Shown here piece by piece: positions 8,414 to 17,773 of a DNA stretch of 64,000 nt. The first letter of the stretch is position 1. Each line of letters opens with the position of its first letter. A program made the translations under genes and the position numbers. This DNA comes from CAYVUM01 sp964619055 (GTDB taxonomy: Bacteria > Pseudomonadota > Alphaproteobacteria > Rhodospirillales > Defluviicoccaceae): contig CAZUDB010000005.1 of NCBI GenBank assembly GCA_964619055.1, positions 1 to 64,000 on the forward strand, written 5' to 3'. The notes beneath the pieces were generated by a model. That model was not told where the DNA came from. It was given only the letters and a program-made list of their open reading frames with translations, and did not search any database.

Positions 8414-9565
8414 TCAGTTTGGTGCACCGGCCGGCCCAGACTCCATCTCCGGCAGCGGTGTGTAGCCGTCTGTGGGCTCGGGCTCCGGCACGGGTGCCAG
8501 GAGGCTCTCCACGGATGGGGCCAGCCGATCGGCAATGTGCTGCGGCAACGCGAACACCCAGCCGGAAAGCCGCTCCGAGACATCTGCGGCCGTCTCGGTG
8601 CTTCCCATATCGCCGTCCTCTGCGCTGTCTGCAACGCCGTCGGCCTCTGCAACCTCGAAGGTCGCCCATTGGGTGGCATCCATGGTGGCCAAATCAAGGG
8701 TGATGGTCAGGCCATCGAACGTCTCGATCATGACGGTGTGTTCCGGTTCGGGCAGATTCAGCGTGCCCGCCTGCGCCACATCGCTGAGCCTCACGGTCTC
8801 GAACGCTCGGGTCAAACGCGATACGGCATCAGCCGCGACATTCCGTCCAGCGGGTGGGTCAATAAGGGTGGCGTCGGCGCCTGCCTCCGGCCTTTCAACG
8901 CTGTAGCGCACAAGCGCACCCGTTCCGCCCTCATCGCCGCTTTCGGTGCGCGCGCGCACGGTGATGCGTTTGATCCGATCGGCCGCCACATCCAAAACGT
9001 CGCGCGGCAGCCAGGTCTGAGCGTCGGTTTGTACGTTCATGCCGCCGCTGCCGAGCCAGGCGCGCTGGTCATCGCCGCGGCGAACATAGGTGCCGGCGGC
9101 TTGGCCGCCCGTGGCCGCAAACACCCGCCGGCCGATGATCGCGTCCGCAACGACAGTACCGCCATCGGTTCGAACGACAACACGGCGCGACTGCGCACTC
9201 GGCTCTTCTGGGTCTTCCAGCTCAAGGCGCGCGTAGCGCTCCGGGTTGGCGGTCTTGGGCTCCACCAGCCGCATGTCCGCCAGTCCCTGCAGCAGTGTAC
9301 GCACAGCGTCTGTTTTGGCCGGATAGCCGTCCTTCTCCGCCACGCGCCAGACCCCGTCCGCGTCAAGGGTGATCGTTAGGCGATCGTCCGCGGCGCTCAC
9401 GTCGATGGCCGCCACGCGGTCAAGCTGGTCCCGCAAAGCTGGGAACGCCGGCTCCGCATCCAAAGCGACGGTCGCGACCCCGGGCCGCGACACCACAGCT
9501 GCAATGGCCGCCGCAACGGTAATGACGGTTAAAAGCGCCAGAACAACCACGGTACGAAGCGTCAT
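8414..9565 (-). CDS. DUF4340 domain protein of a Gld-like ABC system
   Basis: A 383-aa protein with one N-terminal membrane helix (about residues 5-24) and a large, acidic, beta-rich extracytoplasmic part. It matches the layout of DUF4340 proteins that follow gldG-like genes. It begins six bases after the gldG-like stop, so the two are co-transcribed. The partner ABC genes upstream suggest it is an accessory subunit of an exporter of unknown substrate. The assignment rests mainly on context and architecture. Confidence 0.75.
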   Translation of the reverse strand: MTLRTVVVLALLTVITVAAAIAAVVSRPGVATVALDAEPAFPALRDQLDRVAAIDVSAADDRLTITLDADGVWRVAEKDGYPAKTDAVRTLLQGLADMRLVEPKTANPERYARLELEDPEEPSAQSRRVVVRTDGGTVVADAIIGRRVFAATGGQAAGTYVRRGDDQRAWLGSGGMNVQTDAQTWLPRDVLDVAADRIKRITVRARTESGDEGGTGALVRYSVERPEAGADATLIDPPAGRNVAADAVSRLTRAFETVRLSDVAQAGTLNLPEPEHTVMIETFDGLTITLDLATMDATQWATFEVAEADGVADSAEDGDMGSTETAADVSERLSGWVFALPQHIADRLAPSVESLLAPVPEPEPTDGYTPLPEMESGPAGAPN

Positions 9566-9571
9566 GCCAGT

Positions 9572-11548
9572 TTACTCCGCCGCCACTGCACCGTGGGCAA
9601 CGCTCTCACGGGCTGCTGCCGCCCGCCGCCGCCGCCAAGAAGCGAGCACAATCGCGCCGATGGCGACGAGAGCGGGTACGGCAACGATATTGAGCGCCTG
9701 CAGCCAGCCTTTCAGCGTGTTGACGTCCTCGTGCAACGCGAACTGAACCTCGCGCAACTGTCCGCGCAACGCTAACAACTCGCCCCTCGCGGCCTCGATG
9801 TCCCCCTGATTGGCCGCGGTTAGAATGGTACCGCCACCATCCCCGGCCTCCTGGAGGGAACGCAGGCGTCCGCGCGTATCCTCGATCTTTGCGAGCAGGG
9901 CCTCTTCGGTGGCCCGGTATTCGTCCTCGGCGCGGCGGGTCATGGCGTCCACGACCTCGAATCGGCGGGTCTGAATGTTGCGGCCCCGAAGACTTGCCAG
10001 CGCCGTGCCGCCGGCCAAGGATTCGAGGGCGTTAAGGACCAGATCGGCGTTATTCGCGATAGGGACATTAACCGCCTGGCCCAGGATCGTGCTGGCCTGG
10101 ACCCACGACTCATCCGCGAGCAAGTCGGCGTCGGCGACAAGGATCACGGTTGCCGGTTCGTCACCCTGATCCCGATGCTGGGTGGGCTCGAGGTCTTCGC
10201 CGTCGGTGATCTCTCCGCTGGATGGCTCGGACTCCGAGGCATCGGTGGTCGAGTCATCCGGTGGGCCGTCCGGGAAAGCGGAGCGGAGTTGTCCTGTCAT
10301 CCGTGCCGCCAGCGTCAGCGGCTCGCCACCCGACTCAAATCCGCGCAGCAGGCGCACTGGATCGGGCATGCCTTGAACGTCGGCGGTGGGGATCATCGCC
10401 GCTTCCGAACTGGTCACGAGCAACGGCTCCAACGCTATGGTCGCGTCCTCGGTCGCGCGAATGCTGCCGGCGGATTTCAGGATCAGGGTATCCACGTCGC
10501 CGACCACTGGGTCCGCCGCCATGGCGTTGGTCTCATCCAAGGACAGCCACGACAGGTAATCGGTCACCACCTGGCGATTGTCATGCATGGCCCGCACGCG
10601 AATGGCGGCCTGGCGATCCCCAACCACCATATCGTCATCGACTTCGACACCCCAGGCCGCCAGAAGGGGGGCCAACCGCTCGGCCGCGTTGCCCGGCCCC
10701 TCAGGGCTTCCGGGCATACCAGCGGGTCCGGCCGGGGTTTGGGACTCAGTGAACGGGTCGATGAAGGCCAGGATGGAGCCACCGGAGACGGCAAACTGAT
10801 CAATGGCATAAAGGGTCTGCTCGTCGATGTTTCCGGGCTGTGCGAGCAATAGGATGTCCACATCGTCCTGGATGCGCTCGACGGTGCCGTTGAGTTCCAC
10901 GACGTTGAAAAACTGCTCCATCACGTCCGTCACCAACCACGGTTGGAACCGGCTGCGGGCGTCACCCCGCAACGCCAGATCGCCGATCACAGCGACGGTC
11001 TTCTTGTCCGGATTGGCTAGATCGTTAATCAGGCGCGTAACGTCGTACTCGAGGAAATCGCCCCGCTCCGGGGCCAAGTATGGGATCACCTCGCGATCGT
11101 CGGTGCTGTTGGTACCGGCAATGCCGAAGTAGGCCAGGCTGCCCCCGGCATCGATGGCGAGGCTCTGCACGCCATCGGCAACGGCCAGGTCCTCTTCCGG
11201 CGAGTAAGGCAAGGGATCGTAGCGCTCAACGATCAGGTTGCCGTCGGCCAACTCCACATAGCTTTCGAGTAGGGCATCGACCCTTTTGGCGTGCGGTGAG
11301 AAATACGCGCCTACATCGTCCAGTTGCCGCGAGCGGTAGTATCGAAGGCGTATGGGCTCATCGATGCCCGCAAGGACAGCGCGGGTTCCGTCCGAAACCG
11401 TGAATCGCGCATCGGCGGTCAGGTCGATGCGGGCCGTGTTCAGCGTCAACCCGGCCAGAATGTTGGCGGCGAAGAACAACACGACGGCCAGACCGATCGC
11501 GATCAGCGTCAACGTGCGGCGGTGAAGTCCTGTGATCGATTTGGACAC
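9572..11548 (-). CDS. GldG-like ABC transporter auxiliary protein
   Basis: A 658-aa protein with an N-terminal membrane helix (LTLIAIGLAVVLFFAANILAG), a GldG/IFT52-like extracytoplasmic domain (LRYYRSRQLDDVGAYF onward), an Asp/Glu-rich linker, and a C-terminal helix (ALNIVAVPALVAIGAIVLA) before a basic tail. The GTG at 11548 is preferred, with a GGGAG site; an earlier TTG overlaps the permease gene. It was named after a gliding-motility component, but alphaproteobacterial versions occur without gliding and their cargo is unknown. Confidence 0.8.
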   Translation of the reverse strand: MSKSITGLHRRTLTLIAIGLAVVLFFAANILAGLTLNTARIDLTADARFTVSDGTRAVLAGIDEPIRLRYYRSRQLDDVGAYFSPHAKRVDALLESYVELADGNLIVERYDPLPYSPEEDLAVADGVQSLAIDAGGSLAYFGIAGTNSTDDREVIPYLAPERGDFLEYDVTRLINDLANPDKKTVAVIGDLALRGDARSRFQPWLVTDVMEQFFNVVELNGTVERIQDDVDILLLAQPGNIDEQTLYAIDQFAVSGGSILAFIDPFTESQTPAGPAGMPGSPEGPGNAAERLAPLLAAWGVEVDDDMVVGDRQAAIRVRAMHDNRQVVTDYLSWLSLDETNAMAADPVVGDVDTLILKSAGSIRATEDATIALEPLLVTSSEAAMIPTADVQGMPDPVRLLRGFESGGEPLTLAARMTGQLRSAFPDGPPDDSTTDASESEPSSGEITDGEDLEPTQHRDQGDEPATVILVADADLLADESWVQASTILGQAVNVPIANNADLVLNALESLAGGTALASLRGRNIQTRRFEVVDAMTRRAEDEYRATEEALLAKIEDTRGRLRSLQEAGDGGGTILTAANQGDIEAARGELLALRGQLREVQFALHEDVNTLKGWLQALNIVAVPALVAIGAIVLASWRRRRAAAARESVAHGAVAAE

Positions 11549-11561
11549 GGCCGGACTCCCG

Positions 11562-12296
11562 TCAGCGATCTCGCCTGAGCTCAACGAGCGCAACGTTGAC
11601 GAACAAGCCGATGGCGATCACGGACGCGAACAGCACCACGGTCGGTGCCTCCACGACCCCCTGAGTGAAGCCATCAAAGGCCGTAAGGAAACTGAAGGAG
11701 GCCACGGCCTCGAGGAGCAGCGGAGGTAACCATCCCCGAAGCAATCCCTGAATCACCTCAACACCGCTCATCAGGAACAGGAACCCGAATACGGCGCCGA
11801 GCACGAAGGCGACCACCTGGTTGGTGGTCAACGCCGAAGCGCAAGAGGCTAGCACCAGGAATCCGCCGGCCATGAGCCAGCTGCCGAGGTACCCCACCAG
11901 GATCACTCCGTTATCGGGACTGCCCAGGTAGTTGACGGTTAGCCAAACCGGAAAAGTGAGCGCCAAGGCGGCCGCGGTGAACAGCCACGCGGCAATGAAC
12001 TTGCCGACCACGGCGGCCGCCGCCGTTACTGGCAGGGTCATCAACAGTTCAAACGTCCCCGTCTTCTGTTCCTCCGCCCACAACCGCATCCCGATGGCCG
12101 GCATCAGGATCAGGTAAAGCCAGGGATGAAACTGGAAAAAAACTCTTAAGTCCGCTTCGGCGCGCTCGAAGAAGCCGCCGGCAAAAAAGGTCAATGCTCC
12201 GGCCAGAACCAGAAATACGATGATGAACACATAAGCGAGCGGCGAGGCGAAGTAGCCCGTCAACTCCCGCCGGCAGATGGTCCACGTCCCGGTCAT
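11562..12296 (-). CDS. ABC-2 type permease (GldF-like)
   Basis: A 244-aa integral membrane protein with about six hydrophobic segments. It has the ABC-2 pattern of an RREL-type N-terminus and the RLWAEEQKTGTFELLMTLPV motif after the second helix. Its ATG overlaps the stop of the upstream ATPase gene by four bases. It is the membrane channel of the ATPase/GldG/DUF4340 set. Confidence 0.9.
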   Translation of the reverse strand: MTGTWTICRRELTGYFASPLAYVFIIVFLVLAGALTFFAGGFFERAEADLRVFFQFHPWLYLILMPAIGMRLWAEEQKTGTFELLMTLPVTAAAAVVGKFIAAWLFTAAALALTFPVWLTVNYLGSPDNGVILVGYLGSWLMAGGFLVLASCASALTTNQVVAFVLGAVFGFLFLMSGVEVIQGLLRGWLPPLLLEAVASFSFLTAFDGFTQGVVEAPTVVLFASVIAIGLFVNVALVELRRDR

Positions 12297-13138
12297 GATG
12301 TCGCCGCCGTCATATTCACGAGGGGGCCTTCCTGCTGTGCGGGCGCGGGCTCGCCGCCGGGCATCGTCAGCGCCCGAAACACGTCGTCGAGACCGACCGG
12401 CTGGCCCGCTGGAATGTGGGTGTCGGCACGGTATTTGGGATCGGTCACCAGTCCGGCCGGGGTGTCATCGGCCACGACCCTTCCGTCGGCAACGATGACG
12501 GCGCGGGAGCAAACGGCCTCCACCTCCTCCAGAATGTGGGTGGAGATGACGATCGCCTTGCCCTCCGACAGGCGGCCGAGCAGGGTCCGCACCTCATGCT
12601 TCTGGTTGGGGTCGAGTCCGTCCGTTGGTTCGTCAAGCACCAGCACGGCAGGATCCGGCAAGATCGCCTGCGCCAGTCCGACCCGCCGCTTGAAACCCTT
12701 CGACAGAGTTTCGATCGGTTGGTGCCAAACATGGTTCAGGTGGAGAAGCTCCGCCACTTCGTTCAAACGGTGCTCCTTTGCCGTGCCGTTCAGCCCACGA
12801 ACACCGGCCGAGAAGTCCAAAAACCCAGCCGGCGTCATTTCGCCATACAGCGGCGCGCCTTCGGGGAGGTAGCCAATCTGGCGCTTGGCCGCCACCGGCT
12901 CGGTCATCACGTCATGGCCGCCAACGCGAACGGTCCCGGCATCGGGGGTCAGAAAGCCCGTGATCATGCGCATGGTGGTGGTTTTGCCGGCGCCGTTGGG
13001 GCCTAGAAACCCCAGCACTTCGCCGCGAGCGACGGTAAGCGTGATGCCGTCAACGGCGACAATGGGCCCAAAGCGTTTATGCAAATCTTGAATGTCGATT
13101 AGCACGTTCGTGGCGACGGCATCGCTGTCACGGCTCAT
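12293..13138 (-). CDS. ABC transporter ATP-binding protein (GldA-like)
   Basis: A 281-aa nucleotide-binding subunit. Walker A is GPNGAGKTT, followed by MRMITGFLTPDAG. The signature region reads LSKGFKRRVGLAQAIL, Walker B is VLVLDEPTDGLD, and the H-loop lies in ISTHIL. The SKGFKRR signature is usual for ABC-2 exporters. It is the first gene of a four-gene minus-strand unit with GldF-, GldG- and DUF4340-like proteins. Confidence 0.92.
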   Translation of the reverse strand: MSRDSDAVATNVLIDIQDLHKRFGPIVAVDGITLTVARGEVLGFLGPNGAGKTTTMRMITGFLTPDAGTVRVGGHDVMTEPVAAKRQIGYLPEGAPLYGEMTPAGFLDFSAGVRGLNGTAKEHRLNEVAELLHLNHVWHQPIETLSKGFKRRVGLAQAILPDPAVLVLDEPTDGLDPNQKHEVRTLLGRLSEGKAIVISTHILEEVEAVCSRAVIVADGRVVADDTPAGLVTDPKYRADTHIPAGQPVGLDDVFRALTMPGGEPAPAQQEGPLVNMTAATS

Positions 13139-13332
13139 GATTGCTCAAGCCTGCTGAAGATCTCCACTGAGGGGCGCATCTAAGGGGGACTAACGGATGG
13201 CGAACAGTGTCACGAAACCGCGATCGCATATAGTAAGCCGGTCGCACAACCGCAAGTCCTGAGATAGACGCGGAGGCGCTGATTGTGGTACGTATTTAGG
13301 TGTAACCGCCAGTTGGTGGGAGGCGGATGGCC

Positions 13333-13752
13333 TTAGCTGGCCAGTTTGGCCGGCTTGGTGGCCACGTATGGCGCCAGTTTGGCGTCTTCCTCAACCACGT
13401 GGACAAGCAGCCAATCCGTCAAGAAATCATAGAAGCCATCGTCGTCAAAAGCAGCAGGGTCTTCACGATACTGTCCGCGATAGGCCTCCAGCTGTGCCAA
13501 CAAGTCGCTGTGGAGCTCGCAATGGCGGTCGGCGGCGGGATAGGAGCTTGCCCGGATCAGCGTTTCCTCACGCCGAAAATGATCGCGCGTGGTTGTGACC
13601 AGGTCGTCTAGCAGGGCTTGGATTTCCGCTGGCTCATCGCCAGCGACGACCATATAGTGGAGCTTGTTGAGCCGGTCGATCAAGGCCTTGTGCTCCGCGT
13701 CCACGTCGGCCACTCCAACGCTCATACTGGGCCGCCAATGCAGAAGCGTCAT
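13333..13752 (-). CDS. bacteriohemerythrin
   Basis: A 139-aa single-domain hemerythrin that binds O2 at a diiron site. Ligand motifs are visible: DAEHKAL early, HFRREE, YPAADRHCELH, and HVVEEDAKL near the C-terminus. It begins MTLLHW with a GGAGGA site. A role in oxygen storage or delivery is inferred from the family. It is divergent from the ParB/Srx-fold gene. Confidence 0.9.
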   Translation of the reverse strand: MTLLHWRPSMSVGVADVDAEHKALIDRLNKLHYMVVAGDEPAEIQALLDDLVTTTRDHFRREETLIRASSYPAADRHCELHSDLLAQLEAYRGQYREDPAAFDDDGFYDFLTDWLLVHVVEEDAKLAPYVATKPAKLAS

Positions 13753-13861
13753 TGCGTCCTCCGCTCCACGTTACCTGTTTGTTAACTTGACATCCTAGCG
13801 CGCCAGGGATCGCGAAACAACGGTCTCGATTCGCTCAAGGGCGTCGCAGGCCTTGAATGCC

Positions 13862-14266
13862 ATGGTCACCAGTAACCGGCCCTCGCACCGTCGCGTTACG
13901 TCCGTCGAGGATTTGCGGCACGTCACGTTTGTGGACGACTGGGCGGAGGTGGATGTGCCGGTGGAGGCGCTGGACCACTTACCGCTGGTCAACGCAGACC
14001 GATTGGACAGCCCGCGGTTGCGAGCCCTGATGCGCTCCATGCGTCGGTTCGGCTATACCAGTGTCAAGCCGATCGTCGCACGTTTGGGTCGCAAGGGCCG
14101 TTGGGTGGTCCTGGATGGAGGCCATCGCATCACCGCGGCTCGCCGTGTCTCCAGGGAGTTTTGGACCAACCTGTTCCACAAAAAAGTCCGCATGCTTCAG
14201 TTTCAGTTGCTCCGCACCCCTCACAGCAAAATGCCCGAGGAGGAAGCGGAATCGAGCGATCGATAG
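13862..14266 (+). CDS. ParB/sulfiredoxin-fold domain protein
   Basis: A 134-aa protein whose core (DSPRLRALMRSMRRFGYTS, then PIVARLGRKGRWVVLDGGHR) matches the ParB/Srx-like nuclease fold, including the GGHR signature. It lacks the helix-turn-helix of true ParB, so it is not expected to bind parS. The start is uncertain; a TTG three codons earlier exists. The function is unknown. Confidence 0.65.
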   Translation: MVTSNRPSHRRVTSVEDLRHVTFVDDWAEVDVPVEALDHLPLVNADRLDSPRLRALMRSMRRFGYTSVKPIVARLGRKGRWVVLDGGHRITAARRVSREFWTNLFHKKVRMLQFQLLRTPHSKMPEEEAESSDR

Positions 14267-14401
14267 CTCCGACGCCGTGTTTCACTTCCCGCCGGATGTG
14301 GTTCGGCTCGTCGTCTGGATCGCTGGTACTGCAGTGGGCACTTCATCGGAAACAGCCGCGATCCTGCCCGCGGCGATACTTTTGCGGAGACGGGTCCTCG
14401 C

Positions 14402-14641
14402 GTGAAGACGACCCAGACATATGACCTCGATCTGAGTGCGCCAGGAAGCAAGATGCTGACCTGCGACGGCCTTGAGCTCATCGACCTCAATGTGCCGTTC
14501 CAACGCAGGATTACCGACGAGACAGGTGTGTTCCAGCGACCGCGAGGTCAGGTTACGCAAACCGCCATCGGTGCGAATGCGACGGGCCTGTTCAACTTCG
14601 TCTTCGACTTCGAAATCAGGCCGACCATCCCGCTGTACTGA
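14402..14641 (+). pseudogene. orphan coding fragment, possible gene remnant
   Basis: A plus-strand frame reads as plausible protein: KTTQTYDLDLSAPGSKM, later VPFQRRITDETGVFQRP, and a C-terminal LFNFVFDFEIRPT. The frame is open well upstream of the GTG at 14402, back to the stop of the preceding gene at 14264, with protein-like residues from about 14336 (GHFIGNSRDPARGDTFAETG). No good start or ribosome site is seen. Third-position G/C is higher than in the antisense frame. It may be the 3' remnant of a decayed gene. No family is recognised. Confidence 0.35.
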
Positions 14642-14697
14642 TGATAACAGGGGCCGGGGGACGGAACGGCAAGGCGCTCCGCCCACTGTCGGCAAAG

Positions 14698-15411
14698 CTA
14701 TCCGTGGCTATCGCTTGTCGCCTTCGGCCCATAGTCCTTGAACTTCTTCACCACGCGCGCGATTTCGTCATCGGGCAGGATGGTCGGACCGCCCAGGAGC
14801 AGTGACAGCACGTACTGCTTGGCGAGTGTTTCCACCTCGATGGCCAGCCACAACGCATTCTCGAGGCTCGGCCCGCAGGCGATCAGCCCATGGTTGGCAA
14901 GCAAGCAGGCTGTCCGACCCTCCAGGGCCGCCAACGCGTTCTTCGATAAGTCTTCCGTGCCGTAGGTCGCATATGGTGCGCAGCGCACGGTTGGACCACC
15001 ACAGGCAGCGATCATGTAGTGCACGGCCGGGATCTCCATGCCGCGGATGGCAAGCGTGGTGGCGTAGGTGGGGTGGGCATGGACGATGGCATGCACATCC
15101 GCGCGCGCGGCCATAATGTCGCAGTGGAAATGCCATTCGGAGGAGGGGGCAAGGTCACCTTCGAACGATCCGTCGAGGCCCATTGCGACGATGTCGCCGG
15201 GCGTCAGCCGCTCGTACGGCACGCCCGACGGTGTGATCAGCAGGCCGTTGCCATCCCTGACGCTGACATTTCCGGACGTGCCCTGGTTGATGCCGGACGC
15301 CTGCATGGCAAGGCAGGTGGCGATGACGGTGACGCGCTTGACCTCGTCCGCCGCCGCGTCGGCCGGGTCCATCGCTGGGCCCGAACCGTGTCCCGAACTT
15401 CGCTCTGTCAT
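14698..15411 (-). CDS. class II aldolase/adducin family protein (fuculose-phosphate aldolase-like)
   Basis: A 237-aa zinc-dependent class II aldolase. It shows GNVSVRDGNGLLITPSG, SSEWHFHCDI, the metal-ligand HAHPTYATTLA motif, and a later ANHGLIACG with the third ligand His. The family includes L-fuculose-1-phosphate aldolase and related enzymes; the true substrate is not shown here. The start at 15411 overlaps the TAA of gshB, so translation is coupled. Confidence 0.85.
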   Translation of the reverse strand: MTERSSGHGSGPAMDPADAAADEVKRVTVIATCLAMQASGINQGTSGNVSVRDGNGLLITPSGVPYERLTPGDIVAMGLDGSFEGDLAPSSEWHFHCDIMAARADVHAIVHAHPTYATTLAIRGMEIPAVHYMIAACGGPTVRCAPYATYGTEDLSKNALAALEGRTACLLANHGLIACGPSLENALWLAIEVETLAKQYVLSLLLGGPTILPDDEIARVVKKFKDYGPKATSDSHG

Positions 15412-16361
15412 TACCTGCGTCGCTCGAAGCGACTCTCGAACGCATCCCACAGTTCGGCTTCCAGGCTGCGGTCGTCGAAGCGTCCAATCTCCTGAATGCC
15501 CGTGGGTGACGTGACGTTGATCTCGGTCAAATAGTCGCCGATAACGTCGATGCCGACGAACACCAAGCCTTTTTCCTTGAGCGTCGGCCCAATCGTTTCG
15601 CAGATCTCCTGCTCGCGCGGCGTCAGTGTCGTTTGCACAGCCGTGCCGCCCACGTGCAGATTGGCCCGCGCCTCCCCCACCGCCGGCACCCGGCTTACGG
15701 CACCGGCGGCTCGGCCATCGATCAGGATGATCCGCTTATCCCCGGCCCGCACCTCCGGCAGGTATTTCTGGACGACGATCGGCTCCCGATAGAGTGACGT
15801 GAACATCTCCAGGAGCGCGTTCAAGTTGTCGTCCTCCGGGTCGATGTGAAACACCCCGGCCCCGCCGTTGCCGAACAGCGGCTTGACGATGATATCCCGG
15901 TGCTCGGCCCGGAAGGCAGTGATTTCAGTCTTGTCGGAACTGATCAGGGTCGGGGGCATCAGTTCCGGAAAATGGGTGACGAACAGCTTTTCCGGGGCGT
16001 TGCGCACTTCCACGGGATCGTTGATCACAAGCGTGTGCGGGTGGACGTGCTGTAGCAGGTGGGTGGCCGTGATGTAGGCCATATCGAAGGGCGGGTCCTG
16101 GCGCATCAAAACGATGTCCACATCGGCGAGATCGATGACCTGCTCGGCCCCAAATGAAAAATGGTCACCCTTGACCCGGCGGACCTTCAGGGACCGGGCG
16201 CGTGCGCGGATGCGGCCCTTGGTGAGCGACAGGCATTGCGGCAGGTAGTGCCAAAGCGTGTGGCCGCGCCGTTCGGCTTCCAGGGCCAGGGCGAATGTCG
16301 AGTCGGCATCAATGTCGATGTCCGCGATGGGATCCATTTGGATGGCGACTTCCAGGCTCAT
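15411..16361 (-). CDS. gshB: glutathione synthetase
   Basis: ATP-grasp enzyme that joins gamma-glutamylcysteine and glycine. The 316-aa length is normal. Characteristic parts are LMRQDPPFDMAYI, HPHTLVINDP, KPLFGNGGAGVFHI in the ATP-grasp region, and FVGIDVIGDYLTEINVTSPT near the C-terminus. An AAGGGGG site precedes the ATG at 16361. It is coupled to a class II aldolase gene downstream. Glutathione also fits the presence of the CGFS glutaredoxin in this window. Confidence 0.96.
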   Translation of the reverse strand: MSLEVAIQMDPIADIDIDADSTFALALEAERRGHTLWHYLPQCLSLTKGRIRARARSLKVRRVKGDHFSFGAEQVIDLADVDIVLMRQDPPFDMAYITATHLLQHVHPHTLVINDPVEVRNAPEKLFVTHFPELMPPTLISSDKTEITAFRAEHRDIIVKPLFGNGGAGVFHIDPEDDNLNALLEMFTSLYREPIVVQKYLPEVRAGDKRIILIDGRAAGAVSRVPAVGEARANLHVGGTAVQTTLTPREQEICETIGPTLKEKGLVFVGIDVIGDYLTEINVTSPTGIQEIGRFDDRSLEAELWDAFESRFERRR

Positions 16362-16507
16362 GGCACCCCCTTCAACTCTTCTTCAGTGTAGGATCGACCA
16401 AGCGTTTCTAGGCCACACACACTGCCAGCTTGAAGGCGCATTAACGGTCACCACTGTCCGCAACGCAAGGTGTTGATGGTCTTGGCACCCAGTGAGCCCG
16501 ATCGAGC

Positions 16508-16540
16508 AAAAAAACAGGCGGCTTCAGACCTCGAGCCGCC
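16508..16540 (-). terminator. intrinsic terminator of the dodecin gene
   Basis: Read on the minus strand, GGCGGCT and AGCCGCC pair around a ten-base loop and are followed by TG and seven T residues. It lies just past the dodecin stop (16574) and upstream of gshB. Confidence 0.8.
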
Positions 16541-16573
16541 TTAGTACGCCGTTGAACCGGTGATGGCTGGAGT

Positions 16574-16789
16574 TTACATGTGGACTTCCGGATTGTAGCG
16601 GAATGAGGCATGGACACGGGCACGGTACTCGACGACCTTGTTGCTTTCCATACGCATGTCGAGCAGTTCCACTTCAGCAACCCGGAGTTCGTCCAGGTGT
16701 TGGGCCGCCTGTTCGACGGCATTTTTGGCGGCTTCCTCCCAGGATGTCGGGCTGGTGCCGATGATGCGAATGACGCGATAGGTGCTCAT
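16574..16789 (-). CDS. dodecin flavin-binding protein
   Basis: A 71-aa dodecin that assembles into dodecamers and stores or buffers flavin. The sequence carries the family pattern IIGTSPTSWEEAAKNAVEQA and the C-terminal YRARVHASFRY strand. A GGAGGA site precedes the ATG at 16789. It is a single-gene unit with its own terminator. Confidence 0.93.
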   Translation of the reverse strand: MSTYRVIRIIGTSPTSWEEAAKNAVEQAAQHLDELRVAEVELLDMRMESNKVVEYRARVHASFRYNPEVHM

Positions 16790-17033
16790 GGCGATTCCTC
16801 CGATGGCGTGACGACGCGTCTCTCGGTGTGATGTCAAGCGTTCGCCCGCTTGACGCGTTGCGCCCGTCTCAGACTCTCTCTCCTGAAGGGCGTAATTCTT
16901 TATGGTAACTCGCGCAAATGGCGGGAGCCAATGTCGATCCGACAGGGCAGGGCTGCGTTGACCACCACGCGGACTCGTGCACGCAAAATCGCATCCCACT
17001 TAGTCAATAGAGCGAACATCGATAGGGTGCACG

Positions 17034-17705
17034 ATGAGCGAAACGCTGAACAACGGCCTCGAACCTGGCGCGTGCCAAGGTCTTAGCCGCCGGCAGTTGT
17101 TGGCCGGTACCGCGATGTCTTTGGCCGTGCTTTCGGCGGCCGGCCTCGGTTTCGCCTCGACACCCCAGCGGACTCCGGCGATGTCGGCAGGGCCGTTCTA
17201 TCCGCCCGAGCGGGATCGGTTCTCAGACCAGGATTGGGACTTGGTTCGGGTCGATGGGGCCACGGATCCAGCGCTAGGCCAGGTTCTGGACGTGGCGGGC
17301 CGCGTGCTGGATGCTGACGGCCGCCCCATCACCGGTGCCCGCGTGGAGATTTGGCAGTGCGACGTCCGGGGCCGTTATCGCCATCGTGGCGATCACGGTC
17401 GGAGAGCGGAGCGCGACCCCGGCTTCCAGGGCTACGGCGCGGTTGTCGCCGATGGAGCGGGCCGCTACCGGTTTCGCACCATCCGGCCCGTGGCCTATCC
17501 TGGCCGCGCGCCGCACATCCATGCTCGGGTCACGCAGCCCGACGGGCGGTCGTTAACGACACAACTCTTTGTCGCCGGCGATCCGGCCAACGACCAAGAT
17601 TGGCTGTTTCGAAGGCTCGGGCCACACCGCTGGGACGCAACCTTGATGTCTTTATCGACCCTTCCCGACGGCACTCTGACAACTGGCTTCGATTTTATCA
17701 TTTGA
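17034..17705 (+). CDS. Tat-exported intradiol ring-cleavage dioxygenase-like protein
   Basis: A 223-aa protein with a twin-arginine signal (SRRQLLAGTAMSLAV) followed by an intradiol dioxygenase core. The sequence shows RVEIWQCDVRGRYRHRGD, GYGAVVADGAGRYRFRTIRP and YPGRAPHIHARV. The two Tyr and the HIH pair are candidate ferric iron ligands. Exported members are poorly characterised, so the substrate may not be protocatechuate or catechol. It stands alone and converges on the msbA-like gene, with a parS-like palindrome between them. Confidence 0.82.
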   Translation: MSETLNNGLEPGACQGLSRRQLLAGTAMSLAVLSAAGLGFASTPQRTPAMSAGPFYPPERDRFSDQDWDLVRVDGATDPALGQVLDVAGRVLDADGRPITGARVEIWQCDVRGRYRHRGDHGRRAERDPGFQGYGAVVADGAGRYRFRTIRPVAYPGRAPHIHARVTQPDGRSLTTQLFVAGDPANDQDWLFRRLGPHRWDATLMSLSTLPDGTLTTGFDFII

Positions 17706-17755
17706 GAACAGGGCGGTTCGTCGACGTTATCGGGTGTTTTAGAACAATTCTAAAG

Positions 17756-17771
17756 TGTTTCACGTGAAACA
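17756..17771. other. parS: parS-like centromere site
   Basis: The 16 bases TGTTTCACGTGAAACA match the widely conserved chromosomal parS consensus bound by ParB/Spo0J. The site is the centre of a longer perfect palindrome of 30 bases (17749-17778). The ABC exporter stop codon (17774-17776) lies inside the right arm. A short adjacent inverted repeat, TTTAGAA/TTCTAAA, occupies about 17736-17752. There is no T-run, so a terminator role is less likely. By family knowledge such sites cluster near the chromosomal origin. Confidence 0.8.
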
Positions 17772-17773
17772 CT

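Noticed and set aside
13862..14266. true ParB partner for the parS site
   Set aside because: The protein has a ParB/Srx-like fold but no helix-turn-helix and is much shorter than ParB.
14282..14695. 137-residue minus-strand frame
   Set aside because: Third-position base use and residue pattern favour the plus strand here; kept only as an alternative to the remnant at 14402-14641.
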